Assembly: GCF_009758205.1 (NCBI RefSeq)
Contig: NZ_WRXN01000007.1
Coordinates: 248,001-312,000, forward strand
Direction of reading: 5' to 3'
Origin: Chitinophaga tropicalis
Lineage (GTDB): Bacteria; Bacteroidota; Bacteroidia; Chitinophagales; Chitinophagaceae
Length of the DNA: 64,000 bases
Part shown: positions 25,895-33,176 of the stretch, in pieces
How the letters are laid out: every line of letters begins with the position of its first letter
How positions within the stretch are numbered: the stretch's first letter is position 1
The notes under the pieces: generated by a model
Database searches by the model: none
The model's input: only the letters and a program-made list of their open reading frames with translations
What the model was told of the DNA's origin: nothing
Program-made: the position numbers and the translations under genes

Positions 25895-27403
25895 TTAAAA
25901 GATCTTATTCAGTGCATCCACATATGCGTGCATGGAAGCGTTCACAATATCAGTAGAATAGCCGAAGCCATAGTAAGACTGACCATTGTGTTTCACGCGC
26001 ATATTCACTTTACTTACATCCTTACTGCCACCGCGCATAGACTGTATATTGAACTCATCTATATCTATCTGGTCTTTGATGATTTCGTGAATAGCGTTGA
26101 TAGCCGCATCTACAGGGCCATTACCGGCGCTGCTGGCTTCTTTCTCTTCGCCGTTGATCTTCAGTTTTACCGTAGCCATCGGACGCAGCGGATCTCCGCA
26201 TACTACCTGCAACAGGGTAACCTTGATAGCCTTGTCATCATAGTTCTTATCATCGCCATCGCCCATCAGTTCCTGCAGGTCAGCATCATTGATGTCTTTA
26301 CGCTGATCTGCCATTATCAGGAAGCGTTGATACACTTCGTCCAGGTTCACTTTATCCAGTTTATAACCTAAACGTTCCAGGTGATGTTTCAGTGCATGAC
26401 GGCCACTGCGGGCAGTCAGGATGATAGCGTTAGATGGGATACCAACATCTTCCGGGTTCAGTATCTCGTAGTTTTCACGATGCTTCAGCACACCATCCTG
26501 GTGAATACCGGAGCTGTGCGCAAAAGCATTACGTCCGATAATGGCTTTGTTAGCCTGTACCGGCATACGCATCATGGTTTCCACCATGTTGCTGATACCA
26601 TAGATACGCCTGGAATTGATACCGGTATGATACCCCAGGCCATGATGCGTTTTCAGGATCATAGCTACTTCTTCCAGCGAAGTATTTCCTGCACGTTCAC
26701 CAATACCGTTGATAGTACATTCTACCTGGCGTGCGCCGTTCATAATACCTGCAATGGTGTTGGCTGTAGCCAGGCCAAGGTCATTATGGCAATGCACGGA
26801 GATAATAGCTTTGTCAATGTTGGAAACATTGTCCATCAGGTACTTGATCTTGGCGCCATACTGGTCAGGCAGGCAGTAACCGTTGGTATCGGGAATGTTT
26901 ACAACGGTAGCGCCTGCGCCTATCACCGCTTCAATCATCCTGGCCAGGTATTCGTTATCTGCACGGCCTGCATCTTCAGCATAGAACTCTACGTCATCAA
27001 CAAATTTGCGGGCATATTTAACGGCGTCTACTGCGCGCTTCAATATGTCTTCACGGGTACTGTTGAATTTGTATTTGATATGCATATCGGAAGAACCGAT
27101 ACCTGTGTGGATACGTTTACGTTTCGCGAAGCGGAGGGCTTCTGCAGCAGCATCAATATCCATGGTATTTGCGCGGGTCAATGCGCAGATGATCGGTTCA
27201 CTTACTGCTTTGGATATTTCCACAACGCTCTGGAAATCGCCGGGGCTGGAAATAGGAAACCCGGCTTCAATAACATCTACTCCCAGCGCTTCCAGCTCTT
27301 TAGCCACCTCAATTTTCTCTACAGTGGTAAGCTGGCAACCAGGCACCTGTTCTCCATCACGAAGGGTAGTATCGAAGACGTATACACGATTTTTATCGCT
27401 CAT
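25895..27403 (-). CDS. leuA: 2-isopropylmalate synthase
   Basis: Condenses acetyl-CoA with 2-oxoisovalerate, the committed step of leucine synthesis. The N-terminal FDTTLRDGEQVPGCQ and the metal site HCHNDLGLATAN are present, with GIGERAGNTSLEE following. Residues from about 390 form the regulatory LeuA dimer domain for leucine feedback (ends FGYSTDIVNASMHAYVDALN). The length of 502 aa is normal. It is the last gene of the leuC-MT-leuD-leuB-leuA operon, 39 bases after leuB. Citramalate synthase is a family alternative, but context decides. Confidence 0.95.
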   Translation of the reverse strand: MSDKNRVYVFDTTLRDGEQVPGCQLTTVEKIEVAKELEALGVDVIEAGFPISSPGDFQSVVEISKAVSEPIICALTRANTMDIDAAAEALRFAKRKRIHTGIGSSDMHIKYKFNSTREDILKRAVDAVKYARKFVDDVEFYAEDAGRADNEYLARMIEAVIGAGATVVNIPDTNGYCLPDQYGAKIKYLMDNVSNIDKAIISVHCHNDLGLATANTIAGIMNGARQVECTINGIGERAGNTSLEEVAMILKTHHGLGYHTGINSRRIYGISNMVETMMRMPVQANKAIIGRNAFAHSSGIHQDGVLKHRENYEILNPEDVGIPSNAIILTARSGRHALKHHLERLGYKLDKVNLDEVYQRFLIMADQRKDINDADLQELMGDGDDKNYDDKAIKVTLLQVVCGDPLRPMATVKLKINGEEKEASSAGNGPVDAAINAIHEIIKDQIDIDEFNIQSMRGGSKDVSKVNMRVKHNGQSYYGFGYSTDIVNASMHAYVDALNKIF

Positions 27404-27442
27404 CTTTATTCTTATTGTGTTATTGGATAATTAAGGAATCTA

Positions 27443-28522
27443 TTAACTCAGGTTCTCTAATACTTTAGCGCCCATTGCTTCTGTACCCATTACCAGGTGA
27501 TTCTCCGTATGCTTGTTGGCAATGTCCATTGTACGGTATCCCTGTTTCAGTGTAGTTTCAACTGCTTTAATAACGCGCAGCGATTCTGTTTTCAATCCAA
27601 AAGATATATCCAGCATCAGTGCGGCAGACAGGATAGAAGCCAGCGGGTTGGCAATACCTTTACCGGCAATATCATGTGCAGAACCGTGAATAGGCTCATA
27701 GAAACCGGTGCTGTCACCTACTGAAGCAGATGCCAGCATACCCATGGAACCAGCTATCTGGGAAGCCTCGTCTGTCAGGATATCTCCGAAGAGGTTACCT
27801 GTCAGCACCACGTCAAAACGCTTAGGATCTTTGATCAGCTGCATAGCGGCATTATCGATGAACATATGTTCTGTTTCCACGTCAGGATATTCCTTGGCAA
27901 CTTCCTGTACTACTTCACGCCACAGGCGGCTTGCTTCCAGCACATTTGCTTTATCTACAGAGCACAGCTTTTTACGGCGGCTGCGTGCGGCTTCATATGC
28001 TTTACGGGCAATACGTTCTACTTCATAACGATGATAGATCATCAGGTCAGAAGCGGTATTGCGGTCTTCTGTACGTTTCTTTTCACCGAAGTACACATCG
28101 CCGGTCAGCTCGCGGAAAAACAGGATATCTGCTCCGCTCAGTATCTCCGGCTTGATGCTGGATGCTTCCAGCAGTTCATCAAACAACTTAATAGGCCGCA
28201 GATTGGCATACAAGCCCAGTTCCTTACGGATCTTCAGCAATCCCTGTTCAGGACGTACTTTCAGAGTAGGGTCATTGTCGTATTTGGCATGCCCGATAGC
28301 GCCAAACAGGATCGCATCGCTCTTCCGGGCCTTTTCCAGTGTTTCATCAGGCAGTGGGTTGCCGGTAGCTTCTATTGCAACGTGGCCCATGATGCCTTCA
28401 TCAAAAGAAAAGTTGTGCTTGTAGTTTTCAGCAATTGTCATTAATACTTTCTGCCCCCAGGCTGTTACTTCCTGACCTATGCCATCACCGGGAATAACCA
28501 GTATCTTTTTGTCTACGCCCAT
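27443..28522 (-). CDS. leuB: 3-isopropylmalate dehydrogenase
   Basis: Oxidatively decarboxylates 3-isopropylmalate with NAD+. Signatures are VIPGDGIGQEV at the N-terminus, AILFGAIGHAKYD, RPEQGLLKIRKELGLYANLRP with the substrate-binding arginines, and the loop GNLFGDILTDEASQIAGSMG. The length of 359 aa is typical. It is separated from leuD and leuA by 39 bases each. Confidence 0.96.
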   Translation of the reverse strand: MGVDKKILVIPGDGIGQEVTAWGQKVLMTIAENYKHNFSFDEGIMGHVAIEATGNPLPDETLEKARKSDAILFGAIGHAKYDNDPTLKVRPEQGLLKIRKELGLYANLRPIKLFDELLEASSIKPEILSGADILFFRELTGDVYFGEKKRTEDRNTASDLMIYHRYEVERIARKAYEAARSRRKKLCSVDKANVLEASRLWREVVQEVAKEYPDVETEHMFIDNAAMQLIKDPKRFDVVLTGNLFGDILTDEASQIAGSMGMLASASVGDSTGFYEPIHGSAHDIAGKGIANPLASILSAALMLDISFGLKTESLRVIKAVETTLKQGYRTMDIANKHTENHLVMGTEAMGAKVLENLS

Positions 28523-28561
28523 TTAGTTTACAATTGGTTAGAATTGATGTTTACTTCAAAA

Positions 28562-29161
28562 TTAAAAATTGAACTCGCGGCCCGACTCGTAGGTTTCAAT
28601 TTCCTTACGGAGGCTCAGGAGGTAATCAATATCGTCATAGCCATTGATCAGGCATGCTTTCTTGTAAGGATTGATGTCAAACTGTGCAGTTTCGCCGGTA
28701 GCAACGATCTTCAGCGTCTGTTTTTCCAGGTCTACTTCCAGCTGTGCAGCAGGATCAGCTTCAATAGCTTTGAAGATATTGTCCAGGAAAGCATCAGTTA
28801 CAGTGATAGGCAGGATAAAATTGTTCAGCGCATTGTTCTTGAAGATGTCTGCAAAGAAACTGCTGATCACCACTTTAAATCCATAGTCACCTATAGCCCA
28901 GGCAGCATGCTCACGAGAGGAGCCACAGCCAAAGTTCTTGCCGGCTACCAGTATCTGTCCTTTGTAAATTGGATTGTTCAGCACAAAGTCCTTCTTAGGC
29001 TGATTATCGGAATCAAAACGCCAGTCGCGGAAAAGATTTTCACCAAAACCTTCACGGGTAGTTGCTTTCAGGAAGCGGGCCGGGATGATCTGATCTGTAT
29101 CAATGTTCTCTATTGCAATAGGTACTGCAGAGGAAACCAGGTGTTGAAAATTCTTGCTCAT
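28562..29161 (-). CDS. leuD: 3-isopropylmalate dehydratase small subunit
   Basis: The swivel subunit of isopropylmalate isomerase, which works with LeuC. IDTDQIIPARFL near the start and NFGCGSSREHAAWA (residues about 71-84) are the aconitase small-subunit signatures. The 199-residue length is normal for LeuD. Unlike the common leuCD arrangement, a methyltransferase gene lies between leuC and leuD here, 45 bases upstream of this gene. Confidence 0.95.
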   Translation of the reverse strand: MSKNFQHLVSSAVPIAIENIDTDQIIPARFLKATTREGFGENLFRDWRFDSDNQPKKDFVLNNPIYKGQILVAGKNFGCGSSREHAAWAIGDYGFKVVISSFFADIFKNNALNNFILPITVTDAFLDNIFKAIEADPAAQLEVDLEKQTLKIVATGETAQFDINPYKKACLINGYDDIDYLLSLRKEIETYESGREFNF

Positions 29162-29206
29162 TATAATAACAGCCTTCCGGTTAAGAAGGACTTTCGTTTT
29201 TACGTT

Positions 29207-29965
29207 TTAAAGATCTGTATTGACTTTTTCTGCTTTCACACGTAACCTTACATACTTCAGGAACCACTTGCCATCACGGAAACAGGTAGCGCGCATAGAT
29301 TCCTGCGCATCCTGCATGATAGGCAACCGGTCTGCCTCCGGTACCTGTTCAAAGAACTGGGCTCCGAACATTTTCAGCCATTCTACAATGGCATTATCAG
29401 GATCTGCCAGTTCAGTGATACGGTCAAAGTAAAGTACCTGGTTTACGCGGAAACCATATTCTTCCAGCAGGGAAGTATATTCTCCTACTGAAGGGAAGTA
29501 CCAGAACGGTTTAAAGGCATATCCTCTCTTTTCCATGGCTGCCTGGGTAGCAGATGTAAGATCATCCACATTCCCTTTCCCTCCCATTTCCAGTACCAGT
29601 CGCCCACCGGGCTTCAGGTGCCTGTGAATACGGTCCAGAGTTTTCTCCTGCTGACGTATCCAGTGAAGGGTGGCATTGGAAAATACGGCATCAAATTTTT
29701 CCGGTAGTGAAAAATTTGTGGCATCAGCCACTTCAAATGCCACATCCGGGTAATGCTGCCTGGCGCTTTCAATCATGGAAGCCGAGCTGTCCAGTCCTGT
29801 TACCTTAGCACCTGTGACTGCCAGCTGAGCTGTCAGCTCGCCTGTACCACAGCCCAGGTCAAGTACCTTCTCTTCTTCCTTTGGCTCCAGCCATTCCAGC
29901 AGGTTACTACCATACTGGAATACAAAAGCGTGCTTCTCTTTATATAATTCCGCGTTCCAGGCCAT
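29207..29965 (-). CDS. Class I SAM methyltransferase, trans-aconitate methyltransferase-like
   Basis: A 252-residue methyltransferase. Motif I is VLDLGCGTGELT at 34-45, the acidic GLDSSASMIESAR follows, and motif IV-like FDAVFSNATLHWI is present. The overall pattern resembles bacterial Tam (trans-aconitate 2-methyltransferase, also ~252 aa). It lies between leuC (11 bases upstream) and leuD. LeuC/LeuD are aconitase relatives, and yeast Tmt1 methylates both trans-aconitate and 3-isopropylmalate. A role in disposing of an inhibitory or side-product acid of this pathway is therefore a sensible hypothesis. Substrate is not proven by sequence. Confidence 0.78.
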   Translation of the reverse strand: MAWNAELYKEKHAFVFQYGSNLLEWLEPKEEEKVLDLGCGTGELTAQLAVTGAKVTGLDSSASMIESARQHYPDVAFEVADATNFSLPEKFDAVFSNATLHWIRQQEKTLDRIHRHLKPGGRLVLEMGGKGNVDDLTSATQAAMEKRGYAFKPFWYFPSVGEYTSLLEEYGFRVNQVLYFDRITELADPDNAIVEWLKMFGAQFFEQVPEADRLPIMQDAQESMRATCFRDGKWFLKYVRLRVKAEKVNTDL

Positions 29966-29976
29966 TACTTCTTATA

Positions 29977-31374
29977 TTAAACCAGTTCTCTTACATCTGT
30001 TACTTTACCCGTAATAGCCGCTGCTGCCGCTGAAAGCGGACTGGCCAGGAAGGTGCGGGCATTGGGTCCCTGACGGCCTTCAAAGTTACGGTTGGAGGTA
30101 GAAATGCAGTACATGCCGGCAGGCACTTTGTCTTCATTCATGCCCAGGCAGGCCGAGCATCCGGGCTCACGCAACTGGAAACCAGCCGCTTCGAAGACCT
30201 TATCTATACCTTCTTTCCTGGCCTGTGCTTCTACCTGTTTGGAACCAGGCACTATCCAAACTACTACATCGTCAGCTTTGTGCTTACCTTTTACAAAGTC
30301 AGCCACCATACGCAGGTCCTCAATACGGGAGTTGGTGCAGCTGCCAATGAATACATAATCTACTTTTTTACCCAGTAAACCGCTGCCAGGTTCAAGCCCC
30401 ATATAGTCCAGTGACTTTTTGAAAGAAGGCTTTTCTTTCTCATCCAGCTGTTCCAGGGAAGGTATATGCTGGGTTACGCCCATACCCATACCCGGGTTGG
30501 TACCGTAGGTGATCATTGGCTCAATATCTGCCGCATTGAAGGTGAGTACTACATCAAACTGGGCGTCAGCATCGGTATAAAGCGTTCTCCAGTAGGCCAG
30601 CGCTTTATCCCAGTCAGCCCCTTTCGGTGCAAATTCACGGCCTTTAATATATTCAAAAGTAGTTTCGTCAGGAGCAATGAGGCCTCCACGGGCGCCCATC
30701 TCAATACTCATGTTACAGATGGTCATACGGGCTTCCATGCTCAGGCTGCTGATAGCCTCTCCGCAATACTCCACAAAATAACCGGTAGCACCGGATGCAG
30801 AGATCTTGGAGATGATGTAGAGGATGATATCTTTGGATACCACGCCTTTCTTCAGCTTACCGTTCACTTCTATCTTCATGCGTTTAGGACGGTACTGCAG
30901 GATACACTGGGTAGCCAGCACCTGTTCTACCTCGGAAGTACCGATACCAAAAGCGATAGCGCCAAAAGCACCGTGAGTGCTGGTATGGCTGTCACCACAA
31001 ACGATAGTCATACCCGGCAGTGTAATGCCCAGTTCGGGACCTATTACGTGTACAATACCCTGGTAAGGATGACCCAGACCGTACAGTTCCACACCAAATT
31101 CCGCTGTATTCTTTGTCAGCATTTCCACCTGTTTGCGGCTCAATGCCTCCTTGATAGGCAGATGCTGATCAATTGTAGGAACGTTATGGTCTGCAGTAGC
31201 CCTGGTCCTGGCCGGACGGAAAACCGGGATCCCCCTTTTGCGCAGACCATCGAAAGCCTGCGGGCTGGTTACCTCATGGATAAAATGCGTGTTGATATAA
31301 ACTGCGTCCGGAAAGCCGGCTTTGCTTACCACTACATGGCTGTCCCAGATCTTGTCGAATAATGTTTTTCCCAT
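29977..31374 (-). CDS. leuC: 3-isopropylmalate dehydratase large subunit
   Basis: The Fe-S subunit of isopropylmalate isomerase (465 aa). Cluster ligands are visible in GSCTNSR and GCSACLGMNED, and the substrate block GDSHTSTHGAFGAIAFGIGTSEVEQVL is intact. It is first in the leu operon. An exact TAnnTTTG element about 94 bases upstream fits a promoter with a leader of roughly 88 bases. Confidence 0.96.
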   Translation of the reverse strand: MGKTLFDKIWDSHVVVSKAGFPDAVYINTHFIHEVTSPQAFDGLRKRGIPVFRPARTRATADHNVPTIDQHLPIKEALSRKQVEMLTKNTAEFGVELYGLGHPYQGIVHVIGPELGITLPGMTIVCGDSHTSTHGAFGAIAFGIGTSEVEQVLATQCILQYRPKRMKIEVNGKLKKGVVSKDIILYIISKISASGATGYFVEYCGEAISSLSMEARMTICNMSIEMGARGGLIAPDETTFEYIKGREFAPKGADWDKALAYWRTLYTDADAQFDVVLTFNAADIEPMITYGTNPGMGMGVTQHIPSLEQLDEKEKPSFKKSLDYMGLEPGSGLLGKKVDYVFIGSCTNSRIEDLRMVADFVKGKHKADDVVVWIVPGSKQVEAQARKEGIDKVFEAAGFQLREPGCSACLGMNEDKVPAGMYCISTSNRNFEGRQGPNARTFLASPLSAAAAAITGKVTDVRELV

Positions 31375-31467
31375 CCGTAATTACGTTTTGTGGTGCTAAA
31401 ATGCTCTTTATCCGCATCAGCACTGTAAAAATTGATAATTTTGTGCTTCCTTGATTGTTTGTACCTT

Positions 31468-31499
31468 CAAAGCTAATGGTGAATGTTAATTACCTTAAA
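31468..31499 (-). promoter_or_regulatory. Candidate promoter of the leu operon
   Basis: On the minus strand TAGCTTTG (31475 to 31468) matches TAnnTTTG. A TTTA (31499 to 31496) resembles the TTTG -33 element with a 20-base spacer. Transcription would begin near 31462, leaving a leader of about 88 bases before leuC. I see no leucine-rich leader peptide in it. Confidence 0.45.
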
Positions 31500-31547
31500 G
31501 CTAAATTTAACTTAATTACGATATATAAATACACCTGGCATTAATTA

Positions 31548-31555
31548 TATGTTTG
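31548..31555 (+). promoter_or_regulatory. Candidate -7 promoter element for the 31587 gene
   Basis: TATGTTTG matches TAnnTTTG and lies 31 bases before the start codon. It is back to back with the leu promoter on the other strand. No clear -33 element is seen. Confidence 0.35.
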
Positions 31556-31586
31556 ATAGTCAGATAATTATAACACTTTATTAACG

Positions 31587-33140
31587 ATGTCCAACAATCA
31601 GCATGATGCTCTGTTTATTTTAATAAAAACGCTTACAAAAGCTGAAAAAAGGAATTTCCAACTTGCTTTTAATAAAAATAATACTAAGGAAGACGTCCTT
31701 TTCATACAGTTATTCAATACGTTAGATAAATTAAAGGAATATGATGACGAACAGATCCTGAAAAAGATCCCGGCCATCAAAAAACAACAGCTGAGTAATG
31801 TAAAAGCCCACCTTTACAAGCAACTCCTCACTACCCTCCGGCTGCTCTATAAGCAAAAAGACCCCCTGATAGACCTGCGGGAACAGCTGGACTATGCCCG
31901 GGTGCTGTACAGCAAAGGACTGTACACCCAGAGCCTGAAAATATTGTCCAGGGCCAAACAGATGGCCATAGAGCAGGAAGAGGTGATGCTGAGCTATGAG
32001 ATCATTGAATTTGAGAAGCTGATAGAAAGCCGGCATATTACCCGCAGCCTGGAAAACCGGGCAGATGAGCTGAGTGCCGAATCCAAGCAGATAGAACAAC
32101 GGCTCAGCAATATCAGCCGCCTGTCTACCCTCTCCCTGCGCATGTACGGCCTTTATCTGAAACTGGGCCATGCCCGGGACGCCCGGGACGCAGATATGGT
32201 GAAGCTCTTCTTTGAAACAGAACTGCCTTCCAACTGCAATAAAGACATGAGCTTCTATGAGAAAATACACATGTACCAGGCATACAGCTGGTATTACTAC
32301 ATTCTCCAGGATTTTGTCATGTTTTACCGGTATACGCAGAAATGGGTGGACCTGTTCACAGAATACCCCTCCCTGCAACGCACAGACATGGAACTGTACA
32401 TCAAGGCCATGCACAACCTGCTGACCGCGCACTTCTATACCATGAACCATGAGAAGTTCATGCGGGACCTGGAACACCTGGAGGTCTTTATCGCCAACAA
32501 CCAGGAAAGCTTTAACGAGAATACCAAAACCTCCGCTTTCGTATACGTATATACTGCGCGTATTAACCGCTACTTCCTGGAAGGCACTTTCAGCCAGGGC
32601 CTTTCGCTGATACCACAACTGGAAACCGACATTGCCGAACATCAGCTGAAAATAGACCAGCACAGGGTACTACTGTTCTACTACAAAATAGCCTGCCTGT
32701 ACTTTGGCAGCGGAGATAATAACCAGGCCATCACTTACCTGAACAAGATCATTCACCTGCGTATAGGTAACCTGCGGGCAGATATCCAGTGTTTTGCACG
32801 GATACTTCACCTCATTGCACATTATGAGCTGGAAAACTATAGCCTGGTGGAATACCTGATCAAATCAGTATATCATTTCATTGCCAAGAATAAAGACCTT
32901 GGACAGATGATGGAAGAGATCCTGAAATTTTTGCGTAAAAATATTTATGCACATCCGAAAGCTTTACGTAACGCTTTTGCAGACCTGAAAGAAAGGCTGG
33001 TACAATTGTCTCAGAATCCTTATGAACGCAGATCGTTCCTGTACCTGGATATTATTTCCTGGCTGGAAAGTAAGATAGAAGGAATACCTGTGCAGGAAGT
33101 GATACGCAGAAAGTTTGTCAAGAAAGAAAAAAGGATATGA
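31587..33140 (+). CDS. Unknown helical protein, TPR-like (517 aa)
   Basis: I do not recognise a named family. There is no signal peptide or membrane segment. The sequence is almost entirely alpha-helical by composition. Several segments have the spacing of tetratricopeptide-like helical pairs, for example LDYARVLYSKGLYTQSLKIL around residues 105-124 and later YFGSGDNNQAITYLNKII. The N-terminus (DALFILIKTLTKAEKRNFQLAF) resembles a pattern I associate with conserved Bacteroidota hypothetical proteins. It encodes a tandem ARDARD from a 9-base repeat at 32172-32189. It stands alone, divergent from the leu operon. A scaffold or protein-binding role is only inferred. Confidence 0.75.
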   Translation: MSNNQHDALFILIKTLTKAEKRNFQLAFNKNNTKEDVLFIQLFNTLDKLKEYDDEQILKKIPAIKKQQLSNVKAHLYKQLLTTLRLLYKQKDPLIDLREQLDYARVLYSKGLYTQSLKILSRAKQMAIEQEEVMLSYEIIEFEKLIESRHITRSLENRADELSAESKQIEQRLSNISRLSTLSLRMYGLYLKLGHARDARDADMVKLFFETELPSNCNKDMSFYEKIHMYQAYSWYYYILQDFVMFYRYTQKWVDLFTEYPSLQRTDMELYIKAMHNLLTAHFYTMNHEKFMRDLEHLEVFIANNQESFNENTKTSAFVYVYTARINRYFLEGTFSQGLSLIPQLETDIAEHQLKIDQHRVLLFYYKIACLYFGSGDNNQAITYLNKIIHLRIGNLRADIQCFARILHLIAHYELENYSLVEYLIKSVYHFIAKNKDLGQMMEEILKFLRKNIYAHPKALRNAFADLKERLVQLSQNPYERRSFLYLDIISWLESKIEGIPVQEVIRRKFVKKEKRI

Positions 33141-33174
33141 AATACAGATAGCCAATGCTTATCTGTATTTCATA
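33136..33174. terminator. Hairpin between the 31587 gene and the GH106 gene
   Basis: TATGAAATACAGATA (33136-33150) and its exact complement (33160-33174) form 15-bp arms with a 9-base loop. The left arm contains the stop codon of the upstream gene. The stem is AT-rich and lacks a U-tract, but the convergent position suggests a terminator for both genes. Confidence 0.55.
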
Positions 33175-33176
33175 CA

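Noticed and set aside
26381..27430. 349-codon open frame antisense to leuA
   Set aside because: It mirrors leuA codon bias. The translated protein has no recognisable domain and no signal.
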